NCBI GenBank assembly: GCA_023014365.1
Contig: JAEBUN010000010.1
Coordinates: 1 to 64,000, forward strand
From: Lepiota brunneoincarnata
Taxonomy: Eukaryota; Basidiomycota; Agaricomycetes; Agaricales; Agaricaceae
Direction of reading: 5' to 3'
DNA: 64,000 nt
This document shows positions 36,175 through 47,654 of the stretch, in pieces (position 1 is the first letter of the stretch; each line of letters begins with the position of its first letter). A model generated the notes under the pieces. That model worked only from the letters and a program-made list of their open reading frames with translations, was not told the DNA's origin and made no database searches. The position numbers and the translations under genes are program-made.

Positions 36175-37057
36175 TTACATGATAATACAGTCGCCGGTCC
36201 TGAGATTGGACCTCAGCTTTTCTAGTGCTCGTCCAAGTTCGTTGTAACCGAGCCCATCGGCACCTATACCACAGTACGAGTCTCTGTCCGAATCCTGTAC
36301 ATATTCGCATTAGAAGCCAGTGATCGGATCTCTGGGGATAGACTTAAGGATTCACATAAATAAGATCAGCACTCCCCGTATCGACCAACTCTTTCCTGAG
36401 AACGCGGTGCTGATCAAATTTATGCCGCAACACCTTTTCCATCTGTGCAAATAATTGTTTTCGGCTTTTAGGCATCGAAACGAGACGTGGGTAATCCGCA
36501 CACATTTTTTCCTATCGCGCTCCCAGTCCTTTCTTTGCACTGAATATGCGAGACGACGGGCCTCTGCGATTGCCATGTTGGGATCATCCGAGCATTTCCT
36601 GATACGTTCAGCAAGGTCGGGGTGATGTAATAGGAACTACAGAGAATTTGTTGGAGAAAATACAACGGAGGGTAGAGTGACATACCTTGAATGCTTGAAA
36701 AAGGTGTTCGCCTGTTGGATACGTCTTGCCCTTGTAATTGACCGGGTGCGGCGAAAAGTTAGTGAGATTGTAGTACGGGTCGCCTTTACGGTAAAAGAAG
36801 ATTCGAGCTCGAGTCTGACCCGGTTCGAGCTGGGGTTGTGGTAGCGGGCCTAAGAGGGTGTCCCCCTGATTCGCTGCGAAGACAAGATAACCATTGGCCA
36901 TCGGACTTGGAGGAGGTATCGACTGGAAGGCATGGGTTGCTTGACGGCCCCTGGCCGGAGCATGGACGTTTTGGAAGGCCCCGCGGTTCCATTCTGTCTG
37001 ACCAACATTCGGTGCGAAATAGAAGGTGGCAGGGTATTGCTGGATGGGTGCATTCAT
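36175..37057 (-). CDS. NADAR (YbiA-like) family protein, putative ADP-ribose N-glycosidase
   Basis: The NADAR family (NAD- and ADP-ribose-associated) includes N-glycosidases that act on riboflavin intermediates and on ADP-ribosylated guanine. Four exons: 36686-37057, 36502-36636, 36356-36442, 36175-36294 (714 nt, 237 aa, intact). After an ~85-residue disordered leader the domain shows FYRKGDPYYNLTNFSPHPV, YPTGEHLFQAFK (the E-H-x-F-Q-A-x-K signature), the helix MAIAEARRLA, LRHKFDQHRVLRKELVDTG and the closing block CGIGADGLGYNELGRAL. The first residue of the usual WG-x-G pair is Cys here. The last exon is needed for the closing block; without it the reading ends early. Lies among PARP-like genes, which suggests it removes the modification they add. 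Confidence 0.88.
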
Positions 37058-37646
37058 TACGGATGCACAGAGGTCAAGAGAGGGAAGGGCGGCTGATGTT
37101 GGAGGGGGAGGGGGGGCAACATCTATGATTGGCTTATGGGGCTACACGTCGGATAATCGAGGGTCTTGCTCAATACGATGGCGCTGATGTGGAATGGAGA
37201 GGGGAGAGAACAGTTTCTGAGCTGTGCTTCTAGTTGGCTTTACGTCGTTGAGTTGCGCCACAGATCGTCAAAGCAGGGTCCTGGGCTAGGTGCATTGCCT
37301 GTGCTGAGGGCCGTACTGTACAGATACATACATACATATTAGCCTCTAGTTGCATGTGTCACACGAACGGAGTGACATACTTCGCCCACAAGTATCCACA
37401 AACATCTGTCATGAGAACTACAACTCGACTGACCGCTTCTTCTCGCATTAACATGACCCCGGCGAGTATGACCAGTGCTTGCTCAGTCGCTACCCTGGCT
37501 GAGTATAACGGACAGCCATGTCAGGATCACGTCGAGACAAGAATCGTATACAATAGATCACTAGGATCCAGATATGAAAACTATCAGCATCTACCAGAGA
37601 CGAGATTGCTATGTACACCTATTTACTAAGGAATGTAGAGCGATCG
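37058..37646. other. upstream of the NADAR gene; possible LTR remainder
   Basis: Holds the NADAR promoter. The right part (from about 37350) may belong to the long terminal repeat of the copia remnant next to it, because the outer LTR end could not be fixed. Confidence 0.35.
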
Positions 37647-37940
37647 TGTTGCTACCTAAGGTATAATAGAGTACCTACAGTGCCCATGGTGAATATGAAA
37701 TGAAAAATAGACAAAAGACGGCGAGCTGACACTCGCGTTTCAACACCCCCACTGACACTCAGTGAGACGTCAGAAAGAAGGCAATACGCCCAAACGTGCG
37801 CGGAGACGCACAAAGGCCTCGCGATGGAGAGCTTTAGTGAAGATGTCCGCCAACGTGTCCTTGGTAGGCACATAGCGGAGCTCCACCTCATCACGTTCAA
37901 CACGTTCTCGGGTAAAATGGTACCGTAGGCAGCGACGATA
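37647..37940 (-). mobile_element. Ty1/copia retrotransposon remnant (end of pol, polypurine tract, LTR start)
   Basis: On the minus strand from ~37940 the reading RYHFTRERVERDEVELRYVP, then TKDTLADIFTKAL matches the very end of copia reverse transcriptase/RNase H polyproteins and stops at a TGA near 37784. It is followed by the purine tract GTGGGGG and then TGTTG at 37745, the usual first bases of a copia LTR; a possible end CAACA lies at 37647 (99 bp), but the LTR may continue leftwards. All of the upstream gag-pol is missing. Confidence 0.75.
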
Positions 37941-37949
37941 TCAGATCGC

Positions 37950-38898
37950 GAATTTCATTGACGAGTCAATCAGCTCCGCATACCCAAAGAACCAATGAGG
38001 AGGCTGCTGGGACATCAGATTGAACCAACTTGACCCAACTGATCCCGATTATTTCGCGGGTGAGTGTACCACCTCCACTTCTCAACTATTTCTTACCATC
38101 TGCAGTTTTGCAGGATAAAAGCAGTGATATCAGATTGTCTTCTGACGCCTTATCAATTGATTGGCATAAGGATGCGACTCCCGCACTGTTCTAAGTCAGG
38201 ACGAGAGATAAAGCTGCGAGAGTGCACTCGCTTAACACCATTAAATCCTGCAAACGAGCATCTGCTATTCCATGGAACCAATCGATCGTGGATTTTAGGA
38301 GAAGACAAGTCACGCGTATAGCTTTGTATGCCGGCACCCGATCAATGTTGGTAAATACGGTAAATGTTTTTTTTTCACCCTCTCCGCAGCATACTCATAG
38401 CATCCTCAAGGGACCAATAATGAGTCCCACAGGTATCTAATCCACACGCTCGACATGGGTATTCATTAGCTGTTCACTAGACTTGGAACTAGTATGTATA
38501 TCACAGCGGTTTCCTCCAGTAGGCCATCTCTCTCCCCTGTTTTGGAGACATCTGCTGATTTGTCGTTTCCAGCAGCGGAGGGCTGTTGTCCGAACACTCA
38601 TCCAAAGTCAATCGCTCGAGCTGTCCGGTTGAATCAGGTTGTCGGCGGGAAACCTCACAGGCGGGTACAACGCCGTGAATCTCACGATTGCACCACCTTC
38701 TCATCCCGTAAGGTCCCAACTTCGAGGCCATCGGATTACCACAATGGAAATGTTCAGGTTATTAGGAAACCTGGCGCAGACCCAAGTTGTGAAGAAATTG
38801 TTGAATACATAAATGATGCGGCCCGACCTACTTTCCTTGTTGTCTATGGCGAGGATGAAGAACCCCAAAAAAACTCGAACATAAGATCTAGACCGTGA
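37950..38898 (+). pseudogene. broken PARP-like ADP-ribosyltransferase copy
   Basis: Two recognisable blocks of the catalytic domain remain. Near 38245-38310 ANEHLLFHGTNRSWILGED corresponds to NENRRWHGTRRECQLGD of the intact gene at 40522 and keeps the catalytic-type H-G-T. Near 38610-38870 SIARAVRLNQVVGGKPHRR, then in another frame AVNLTIAPPSH, then CEEIVEYINDAARPTFLVVY corresponds to the last third including the Glu. The middle part with the Tyr motif and Cys cluster is not readable, frames change, and the zinc modules are absent: the copia remnant abuts the 5' side. Probably inactivated by that insertion plus decay. Confidence 0.7.
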
Positions 38899-39005
38899 TT
38901 GCGATACTCTTCGGGAACCGCTAGCAGCGTGATAGGCACTACGGTACGGATAGTATAAATTATCTGTTCGGCAACTGTGCGACACAAATCACAGCTCTTT
39001 GTTTT

Positions 39006-40268
39006 TTACGATTTGGTGTACATGATGACGTATGCCGGAAGAATCCCATCAGCCACTGGGATAAAGATGGACTCTTCATCGACCTACGTGCGGACGATCA
39101 CTATAGTCGTTGTACGGCTCTGAAGCAAAAACACTCACTTCGCTGTCTTCTGTCTGGGTTTGCCCAAGTTCAACAATGGTGTCACAAGCGATCATTATGC
39201 GATAAGGGGAGGAGGTGCAAGAAGTCGCAAATTTGTCGGCAAGACCTGGATTTCGGTATGAGTAGATCCCGTCCCCGAATCTGCGGACAGTGATTAACCG
39301 CTATTCGTACTTTTCTAGGAACCACTCACCTTCCATTCAACGAAGTCTCGCCGAAAGCGAAGGACTTGAAAGCAGTTTTGACGATACAGCAGATTCCACA
39401 TGATCGTATGTTGCACAGATTGCTTTCCTTGTGTCCAAGGTCGCATACGCACAGTGAACTGTGGAATGTTCGGATTTCTTCTGATCCGGGTATTCGAGCA
39501 CTGATCCGGGATACACGTGTTGTCAACCAAAGTCGGGCGGGAAGAATTCCGTGCATGAAACACACCGATAGGCGTCATGGCGGACGCGAACATCACGAGT
39601 CAAAATCACTTCGTAAGCTTTTTCGATCGAAGGTGTGCCATGAGGTGTTTCCCATTCGCTCAAGAACTGAGCCCGCACTGCAGACAACGATATATCAGGT
39701 TAGGGCGTGCGGCATGGAGAAGACCCGAGAGGGCCTGTACTCACGATTCTTGAAAGCTGAACCGTCTGGGTTTAATTCCCGTAGCCGCGGTCCTGCACGG
39801 GCACGTCGATCGCATGCAATGCAAAGTCCACCAACGAGGCGAGGGTGCAAGCCGCAGTGATCACAACCATCGACCTGGCCCAGACAAACACCTTCCCTGT
39901 GGCCAAGTCATTTTAGCATTAACGTGCGTGATATGAGATAACTCAGGGAAATGGATAACTCACATTGCGTGCTCTTCTGAGCAGAAATTGGCATACGCTG
40001 GTTTTCCGGTCGCCCGACAACCGCGAAGAATGCAGGCCGTTGGACCAGGACCTTGCCCGTTCCTTGCGCAACTCCTGCTGCAGTACGGGTGTCTGAAGCC
40101 CTTTTCAACGAACTTGGGTTTTTTCCCGCATATCTGAAATAGTAGTAAGCTCCCGTTACTGCAAAATTGGGAGCATAGTAGAATCCTGACCTCGCAGAGA
40201 TCATGGGGGGCGGGCGCTTGCGAACGATTCGAGCCCCAGTTGACGACGCTCTTTACGAGGGGAACCAT
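39006..40268 (-). CDS. PARP-like ADP-ribosyltransferase with zinc modules (copy 1)
   Basis: Seven exons: 40191-40268, 39964-40133, 39745-39896, 39566-39677, 39330-39500, 39139-39280, 39006-39083 (903 nt, 300 aa, intact). The N-terminal half has Cys modules CEICGKKPKF...HPYCSRSC, CILRGCRATG...FCSEEH and CDHCGLHPRLVGGLCIACD. The C-terminal half is a PARP-type fold: His184 in TFHSS, a Cys cluster (CNIRSCGICCIVKTAF), Tyr234 in FGDGIYSYRNPGLADKF, and a Glu in DEESIFIPVADG (~278/279) before the final strand AYVIMY. This gives an H-Y-E triad, the arrangement of active poly-ADP-ribosylating PARPs; the usual HGT reads HSS. Acts presumably by transferring ADP-ribose from NAD+ to an unknown target. Head-to-head with copy 2. 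Confidence 0.8.
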
Positions 40269-40521
40269 AATGGTAATGAAGAAGATGATAGTTTCGATTG
40301 AAGTTGCGAAAAATCTCAAAATTCCTAGTCCTTCCCGACTTTGCCTCACGACAGGCACGACGCAGCCTCATTGTTCCCAGTAAGTGTTTGATATTATCGC
40401 CCGCGTGGTATCACCGATGTAACACGCCTCCCGCTTATAAACAACTTACTCCAGATCCTGAGGTTTCGTCAAGATCAGTAAGTATCCCGCTCCTGGTGAG
40501 CTAAGCCAAGCATATCCGACC
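40269..40521. promoter_or_regulatory. divergent promoter region of the two PARP-like genes
   Basis: The start codons at 40268 (-) and 40522 (+) are separated by only 253 bases, so the two genes are probably co-expressed from a shared region. No specific element recognised. Confidence 0.5.
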
Positions 40522-42355
40522 ATGGCCTCGCATCTTCCTCTGGCCTTGTCTCTTCTTCAGACTGTTGCGTCTGTATATCCTGTTCTTTCTGGGAAGACGG
40601 CAACTTCGAACCCTCCACCCGTCCCTCCACCGCCTCCACCGCCTCCCCAAAATACTTCAAATCCTCCTGCATCATCTGTGCCTGTGAACATCCCCGCTTC
40701 GGTTCCTTCCCAGGCTTCTGGTGGGCCTTCTGCGATCAGCGCGAGCCCTCCTGTTAATAATGGACAGAATATGTGTGATGTGGGTTTCTCATTTCCTGGT
40801 CTAAAGTGTCCGTGTTTGACGTTTGCCTTAGTCCTGCCGTGTTAGGCCCAAACATGCAGACGGCACTAAGATCCACTCCTACTGTAGCAGAACGTGTGCA
40901 GGCAATCCCACAAACAGCCAAGCAGCGTCCCAGTCAAAGATACCAACTATTGCTAACTGTGATGTAAGTTCACTTCATCTTCGCATGTTCAGTGAACTCA
41001 ATACCGGAATGCAGTTCTGCCATAGTCGGCCAAAGCACTTTGATGGCAACAAGACACACCCCTTTTGCAGCAAAGCCTGTGCGAAACAATCCAACAGGCC
41101 GCGGCGGAAGCAGACTCTGAACGGAAATGCTCCAGTTCCAAAAGGTAGGCTTTACATCTTGGCAACCGATGAGACCTATATTGAACGTCTCGAGCTACAG
41201 CGAGCTGCCAAGCACCCGGTTGCCAAAAAGCGGCTCATACCAACCCCAACGGTTCACTTGGCGATTACTGTTCGATAGCACACAAGACGTGAGTGATATT
41301 TGAGTTAGGCCATTTCGTTTGCTGAATTCGTGCTCCTACTCAAGTTTAGGCGAAACCCTATGTCTGATGTGTCTACAAGCGCCCAAAATGTCCAACTCGC
41401 ATTTTTGCAGCCAGGCGTGCACCGACGAAGCAGAGAAGAAGGGACCTACGATTATTGAGGTCCCCGCCGGTCATACCACTTTCAAGAGCGGTATGTTGCG
41501 CATTCATGTAAACCCTGGGCCATAATTAACTAACATTCATAGTGGCTGATCAGTTCAAGACGTCATGGAGGCATGCAAGCCAATGTCCCCAGGTCCGCCG
41601 GATATATAAGATATATTCGCCTGCTTCATCCCTTGCTGCGTACAAGACATATCAGTGAGTACTAGAGCTGACCATATTCCGTGAGGGGATTCATGTCGTC
41701 GGATTTAGGACAGCCGTGGAGGGCCGTGGACAATTCGCGATTCAGGGCAGATCACCTGGGAACGAGAATCGCCGGTGGCATGGTACTCGTCGCGAATGTC
41801 AGCTCGGAGACAAGGGATATACCCAGTTCTGTTCGTCGCCGACTTGCTCTCTGTGCTGTATCATCCGGACCTCGTACGATTTGAATCTTTTCGGGAAGCA
41901 GACTGGTTGGGGGAGGTAGGGAAAGCTCTCACGAAGGGAAATATAAGCGTTCAGCTGATCTCCGTGGTAGATTCGGCCGGGGCATATATACATCCTCGAC
42001 ATCGTCCAAGTAAGCGTACAACTGTAATGTCTCTGGCGTCATGAACCTTAACATTCAAATGATAGATCGAACGATTACTCGCATAATGATTGCAAGTCGA
42101 ATCTCAAGGCGATGTTACTCAATAAAGTCGTTGTCGGCAAGGGGTGCAAGATGTTGCACGACAACACAACGCTCACCGCTCCACCTCCCGGCTTCGACTC
42201 CGTACGTTTTCCACTTGTATTATAACTAGTAAACGCTCTTATATCCTGAAATCTAGGTGCTTGCGGAAAAGGGTGGGACTCTGAACCATGACGAACTAGT
42301 CGTGTACGTGAACGACGCGATCCGGCCGTCGTTCTTAGTTATGTATGAACTTTGA
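40522..42355 (+). CDS. PARP-like ADP-ribosyltransferase with four zinc modules (copy 2)
   Basis: Ten exons: 40522-40779, 40832-40963, 41015-41144, 41201-41288, 41345-41490, 41543-41654, 41709-41915, 41971-42009, 42066-42201, 42257-42355 (1347 nt, 448 aa, intact). After a Pro-rich leader come modules CDSCRVRPKH...YCSRTC, CDFCHSRPKH...FCSKAC, CQAPGCQKAA...DYCSIAH and CLMCLQAPKMSNSHFCSQAC. The catalytic domain starts near VADQFKTSWRH: His313 in RRWHGT, Cys cluster CSSPTCSLCCIIRTSY, Tyr364 in FGRGIYTSSTSS, the block LLNKVVVGKG, and Glu429 in HDELVVYVND just before the last strand FLVMYEL. All three residues of the H-Y-E triad and the HGT are present, so activity is plausible. Exon 5 uses the acceptor ACTCAAG at 41344 to keep the frame. 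Confidence 0.85.
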
Positions 42356-42853
42356 GGTCACATAGTCGGACAGCGCAGGTAATATTAGAGGTTTAATATA
42401 TACACAAGGATCGTTATACCCATGAACGTAGGTCGCGGTCCTCTCAGGTTTATCGGACTGATGCTGCATCACTCACTTGCGACTTGACACGACGTTCATA
42501 TCGCGAGTTCGCACCAGGCCCCTGATGACCCAGCCCCAACTTGAGACCTATTGCTACGGAGTTCATGTATACCATAATGCACCAACTTAGCTGAGAACAA
42601 GAAACGCAATGTCCACGTTGCCCTCCCCATGAGACCAGCGTACCCCAAACCCCCTTCAAGCCGCACTGCTACTTCATGGGTACATCAACAGAGTGCAGGA
42701 CGTCGCGTGCAGACTGCCAGGCCAGCCACGTTACCACGAGCATACCAGAGGTTAATGCAAGACTATATATGGGGACGTTTTTAGTCCAGAAGGAGGTGGC
42801 GAAGGACATGCGAAAGATTTACCTCTCTATGACCGCAATTGCTAAGTTGAGGG
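42356..42853. other. convergent intergenic region
   Basis: No gene seen between the end of PARP-like copy 2 and the membrane-protein gene on the other strand. Confidence 0.4.
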
Positions 42854-43673
42854 TTAGCTCCAAGTGACAAATGCAGTTGAGCGTGGCAACAGACCAAAAA
42901 GCGAGCGGAGTTGTCCGCAATAGATAATATCTGTGCAGATACCCTTGACGAACAATGAAGGAACGGCGGCATTCACAAGTGCCGAACCAACGATCCACAG
43001 GATCCAGGTGACGAAAAACCAGATTGCTTGAGAGCCAATGGAGGAAATAGGAAGCCTGGACCATGTCGGGTGGATGAAAAGGAAGGAATATATACTTGCG
43101 GACGTTGTCGTCCAGCACGCAGTGAACCTGGTGTTCGCGGGGGTGTGATTTTGGCATCTTGGTCCACAGAAAATGAAAGTAACTCACAGCAAGAACCTTG
43201 CCCCGGTACGAGTTTCAACGCTTGGAAAGTTGTGGTGATAGTTGTACTGAAACAAGAGCCAGCTCGTGATGGCGACCTAGGTAAAGTATGAGTGCGAACA
43301 AGGCCATGGGAATCGGATAACCACCTCAGCCATGCTAGTAAGAACAAGAAGAATATAGAACACTGGGAAGATAATATTGGTGTCTCTTTCGGACCTCAGT
43401 GCAAAGAGAACAGATCGTACGGGGAGCGTAGCGTTGGAGCTGGTACCCAGATGCCTTGTTAATAGGCCTCGGATTTCGCAGGGAATAACGGTAAGTCCAT
43501 GAAAGTCCGGCCAAGAACATCAACGCCAGCATTGGTACCAAGCATGCAATGATGCCGGTCAGAGTGGTAGAAGTATACGAGATACTGAAATCGGGCGGTC
43601 CTCCAGCCTCCGGAGAGGTACTGGTACTATCTGCTCGAGGTGCTAGATTTAGTTCGCTTTCGGCTGTGCACAT
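42854..43673 (-). CDS. four-span membrane protein, MARVEL-like
   Basis: Proposed exons 43325-43673, 43188-43276, 42854-43127. Hydrophobic spans: LTGIIACLVPMLALMFLAGL, IIFPVFYILLVLTSMAE plus VAITSWLLF across the first intron, ARFLLFTACWTTTSASIYSF, and IWFFVTWILWIVGSALVNAA followed by a Cys-Gly-Gln (YCGQL) as in basidiomycete MARVEL-like proteins. The first exon needs removal of one surplus base near 43475 to join the two spans in one frame (total 712 nt). The 5' end and the C-terminus are uncertain: a different frame after YCGQLRS also reads as a membrane helix. Function unknown. Confidence 0.45.
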
Positions 43674-44239
43674 CCTGCCAGTGGGGATTGCTTAGGTATA
43701 TATCCCAATGCGAAGAGTGTTGAAGGAGAGGTGAAGAAAGAGTAGCGCGTCGGGGGTAGTGTTGGGTGTATCCGGAGCTGGACAAGGCCTGGCGCTTTCA
43801 ACGTGCTTGAGGTTACATGCGAGCCCCCATTCGAGAAGTCCATCATAACGAGATCAGCAACGCCGTATCAGATAAGGAGCGGTAGATATGGTTAGTGCTT
43901 TCATCGCCTTGATTTTCCAAACTGCCAAGAGCAGTGTATCACGTGCATTTTGGGACAACATCCACTGTACATGTTATGTTCATGACGGAATCGACGGATA
44001 TCCTTCTTTCCCCCTCCAGATGTAATTCTTGGCCAACCCTCAACGTTCGTACAGTGCGGTTGGTTCCGGCGCCCTTTTAACATCCAGACATGTCTGCAGG
44101 CGGCACCGGATTCGAAAGTTCAATTTTAGCTGTGCAGGAATCATGGGGTAGTAGATAAGCGTGGGTACAAAGTCTGATTCTCGCCCCAAAACCCTAGTCG
44201 TCTGTTCTTCCCCAACTCTCAACGCGCAGGGGCTTAGAC
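43674..44239. other. divergent intergenic region upstream of the NLR gene
   Basis: No gene seen. Contains the NLR promoter at its right end. Confidence 0.4.
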
Positions 44240-47018
44240 ATGGATCCTTGGGCTCTACGGAAGGAGCTGTACTCCTCTACCCGGCACCGAGAACACACGC
44301 CAGGCAGCTCTCATCTCGTTCTTCGTACGAATCCCAGCACTAGTTCTACGAGTGCAAGGCGCCCGGTGGGTCGTTTTTCCTATCAGTTTATTCGCATTTC
44401 TCATCAATGTCGACGTTGGCAGAGTCAGAGAAAACGCAAGATGGGGGCTGAGGACGGTACCGTTGGCCCTTCCAAACGCCCACGTACAGCTGGCTCCTCA
44501 CCCAAAGTAGCAACTAGTAAATTACTCGTTGCTTGGTTCTCTTGTACACAGTGTTCTCATTATACATAATGGCAGGGATCGAACACGAATCAGATCCACG
44601 AACAAGGGGTCGCACGGCTGTAAATCAGATGCATCTCCCATGTGCGTTTATTTCAATAGCCAGATTGCATCGACTCATCCGAGCTCAAAACACAATGCAG
44701 CCAGAACAAGCGACAGGGGCTTCTTCAATAATGCGCAAAACGTATCTGTCGGCCACGCAAACATGTTTGATATTGGCATGCAAGTCATTAATGTCAATTA
44801 CCAATCCAAAGAAGGTAATCTCTCCTCTCAACTCCACAAGTCATAGAGCACTGAGCTTACTCATCTCTCAAACGAACCAGCGCTTTCGTGGCTCGGAGAA
44901 CGCAGTATACCTGGAGCTGAAGTCGATTCTTTTGCCCGAGATCCACCTCCTCGATGTCACCCTGGAACACGCAGTGCAGTTATTCGCAGTATTCAAGACT
45001 GGTTCGTGGATCCTGAACGGAAGAAGAAATTATTATGGTTACGTGGGTCTGCAGGGGTTGGGAAAACAGCAATTATTCAAACATTGGTCGAATTGGTGTC
45101 CCCAACACGACGCCTTGGCGCAAGCCCGTTCTTCTCCCGACTAAATAGTCGCAATTGTCCGGAAAGGGTATTCCCTACTATCGCCTACCAGCTCGCTGTC
45201 CGGGATGAGTCCTACAAGGCATATATTATAGAGCTCATGTCGGATCCCACGTCGCTTGACAAAGCCATAAACCAACAATTCGAGAAGCTCATTGTTGAAC
45301 CATTTGCACGAAGAAACATTCGCGGTGGCTCAGAAGCCTGGGTGATCGCTCTTGACGGCTTGGATGAATGTGGAGGAGGGTCGCAGCAGGATGACCAAGC
45401 GCTGCCTGAACAGCACAGCGACCGCTACCAGTGCGAAATTGTTCGGCTAATCAGTATGTTTGTGCTACAGCACCCATCCGTGCCTCTCATCTGGGTGATT
45501 GGGAGCCGTGCTGAACGTCATCTAAAAGCTGTATTCTTGCAAGAGAATGTCAATCATAGCTTTTGGGAAGTGGACATCCCTGTCGAATCTGGTCAGGCAC
45601 GCCTCGACATTGAGAACTACTTGCGTGCCAAGTTCGACGAAATTCAGCAAAACCACCCTGACCATATTCCGCCCTCGACATGGCCTGCTAGTGATCATTT
45701 CCTGAAGATCGCGAAAGCCGCGTCTGGTCTCTTCGCTTTTGCGTCCGTGGCCATATCCTTCATTGACGATCCTTGGGTCAGCAACCCGATTGCTCAGCTA
45801 GACTGTGTGCTATCCGTCATTGATAAGCCATCTATTTCGCCCGGCCAGCAAAACCCGTTTGGCGTTCTTGATGCGATGTATACAGAAATTCTGGACAGGA
45901 TTTCCCCAAATACATGGGAGGTTACTAGACGACTCCTTGGCAAGACTATCAATTCAGGATCTCGACCGAAGACACTCATTTACATGTGCAATGTGTTCGG
46001 TATCTCGCGGGATGCAGCTGTGACATCTCTACGACACCTTCATTCTGTTCTCCAAATCCCGCAATTCAAGGATATTGGCCCATCCCCCCTTCGATTTTAT
46101 CATTCTTCCTTCCGGGACTACCTCTTGGATCCGTCGAGATCACGAAAATACTACATTTACGGCAATTTTGACCAGGACTTGAGTTATGAGTGGCGGCGGG
46201 GACTTTTCCGAATCATCCAACATGCACCTGTCCTCCTGTGAGTTCCTAAAGTGTCTATAACTCATATTGACAACTTGGTCCATAGTCGGGACAAACCTGT
46301 CCAAACCAGGATCAATTCAACAGGCCAACGATGTTCCTCTCACTTGGCCTCCAGAAACACAAGTTCAGAGAACGTCATTGGTCGAACAAATCGCCGACGA
46401 GGCCACCAAAGCATTGTGGCAGGCATTGAAGTGCAGTGAATCGTCGTCAATCGATATTTGGCCCTTTTCCGGATCTCGACCCACAGTCTCTGCATCTATC
46501 TTACTGCCAGCCCTCCTGAGAACAGACTTTAGTCGGTTGATTGTGGATTATATCCCCTTTTGGACTGCCCCAGATCTTAGACCTCACCTTGAAAGACTTG
46601 ACAGTGTACGTTCCCAACTATCCGCTTATCAAGGCATACTTCTCTTCAGAACCTAGTTCTTTTCAGGTCAGCTCGAACAAAGGCAAATTCTGTCCCGAGT
46701 CACTCTCGGCTCTCTCGATATCAATAGTATCGTCGAAGACGGTTCAGGTTTTTTCATTAAACGATCACCCGAGGTCTATACCCGGATACCGAATAGAGAC
46801 AAGGCAAGCATAGAGTCAAGTCGTCGGTTCTTGTTTCTGATATTGCTTTTCGGCATATGAATCTCTTCTAGAGGCGGGAAAGTGACAGAATTCCACGGCG
46901 GGAGCTCCGTAGAAAACTACAATTTGCTGCTGAAGTTCGCGCCTTCTACACCGGTTACGATTTGGGGTTGCAAAGACCGGGGACGTCTTGCAGTATTCAA
47001 GGTGGAAAGCCCGTTTGA
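44240..47018 (+). CDS. NACHT-domain NLR-like protein
   Basis: Fungal NOD-like receptors are STAND ATPases that control programmed cell death or non-self recognition. Eight exons: 44240-44365, 44423-44506, 44576-44619, 44660-44814, 44881-46237, 46286-46603, 46667-46803, 46872-47018. The N-terminal part contains basic nuclear-type clusters (RKRKMG, KRPR) and the segment FFNNAQNVSVGHANMFDI, which commonly precedes agaricomycete NACHT domains. The NACHT core has Walker A GSAGVGKTAI (~residue 192), Walker B VIALDGLDECG (~290), and the winged-helix region ending RFYHSSFRDYLLDPSRS. No WD40, ankyrin or TPR repeats follow; the C-terminus is ~190 residues ending in a basic helical stretch. Intron 7 uses a GC donor (AAG|GCAAGC). 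One surplus base at the exon-6 start (46286) is needed to keep frame (2368 nt); ~788 aa. First exons are less certain. Confidence 0.8.
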
Positions 47019-47654
47019 AGCTCGCGGTCAATTTTTGCTCCCTTTGTCGCTTGGGCGCTAAGGTGGCATATCTTAAGTCTGTTTCTTGTATTAGCTACTG
47101 ATTGAGGTGCTCTTGTAGTCGAGAGATATGTCACATTGTTATGGCATTCACATGCCTGCATCCCAACCCAATCGCCTAATAGCAGTGTTTTCCCGAAGGC
47201 AGGTGTAGTTTCGAATGCGGCACAACAGAGGGAACCGAGGCTTGTTATGAGTTCCGTTTCCAAGATTTCCTCAGCGACCGCTCCATCGGTCCTCCCAATC
47301 GTTGTCAATCGTTTTCAACTCGCCAGTGAATAGGTCGCTTGCCCTGGGCCACCGAATGGAGAATACTATACGTCTTTCTTTCATTTTCCTTCGATTTCAT
47401 AAAGAAACTTGCTCTACTATGTTGTCCTCCAACCCCTAGGGTTTAACGTTACCATGCTCCCCATCCAGTCTGAGGTGCCTGCACGATTTCGAAGCGCAGA
47501 AGGCATGCGCATTTCTCGTGGACTTTGAATCCATGGCCTACTCAATCAAATATGACCTCCGCATATATCAATGGTCGGAATCGGTTGATTAGTGGAAAAC
47601 GGTTAAGGAAGGGCATCTATGTTAGTTAGACCAGATTCCTCTGTCTCCCATTAA
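47019..47654. other. intergenic, nothing recognised
   Basis: Short frames only; no motif. Confidence 0.4.
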
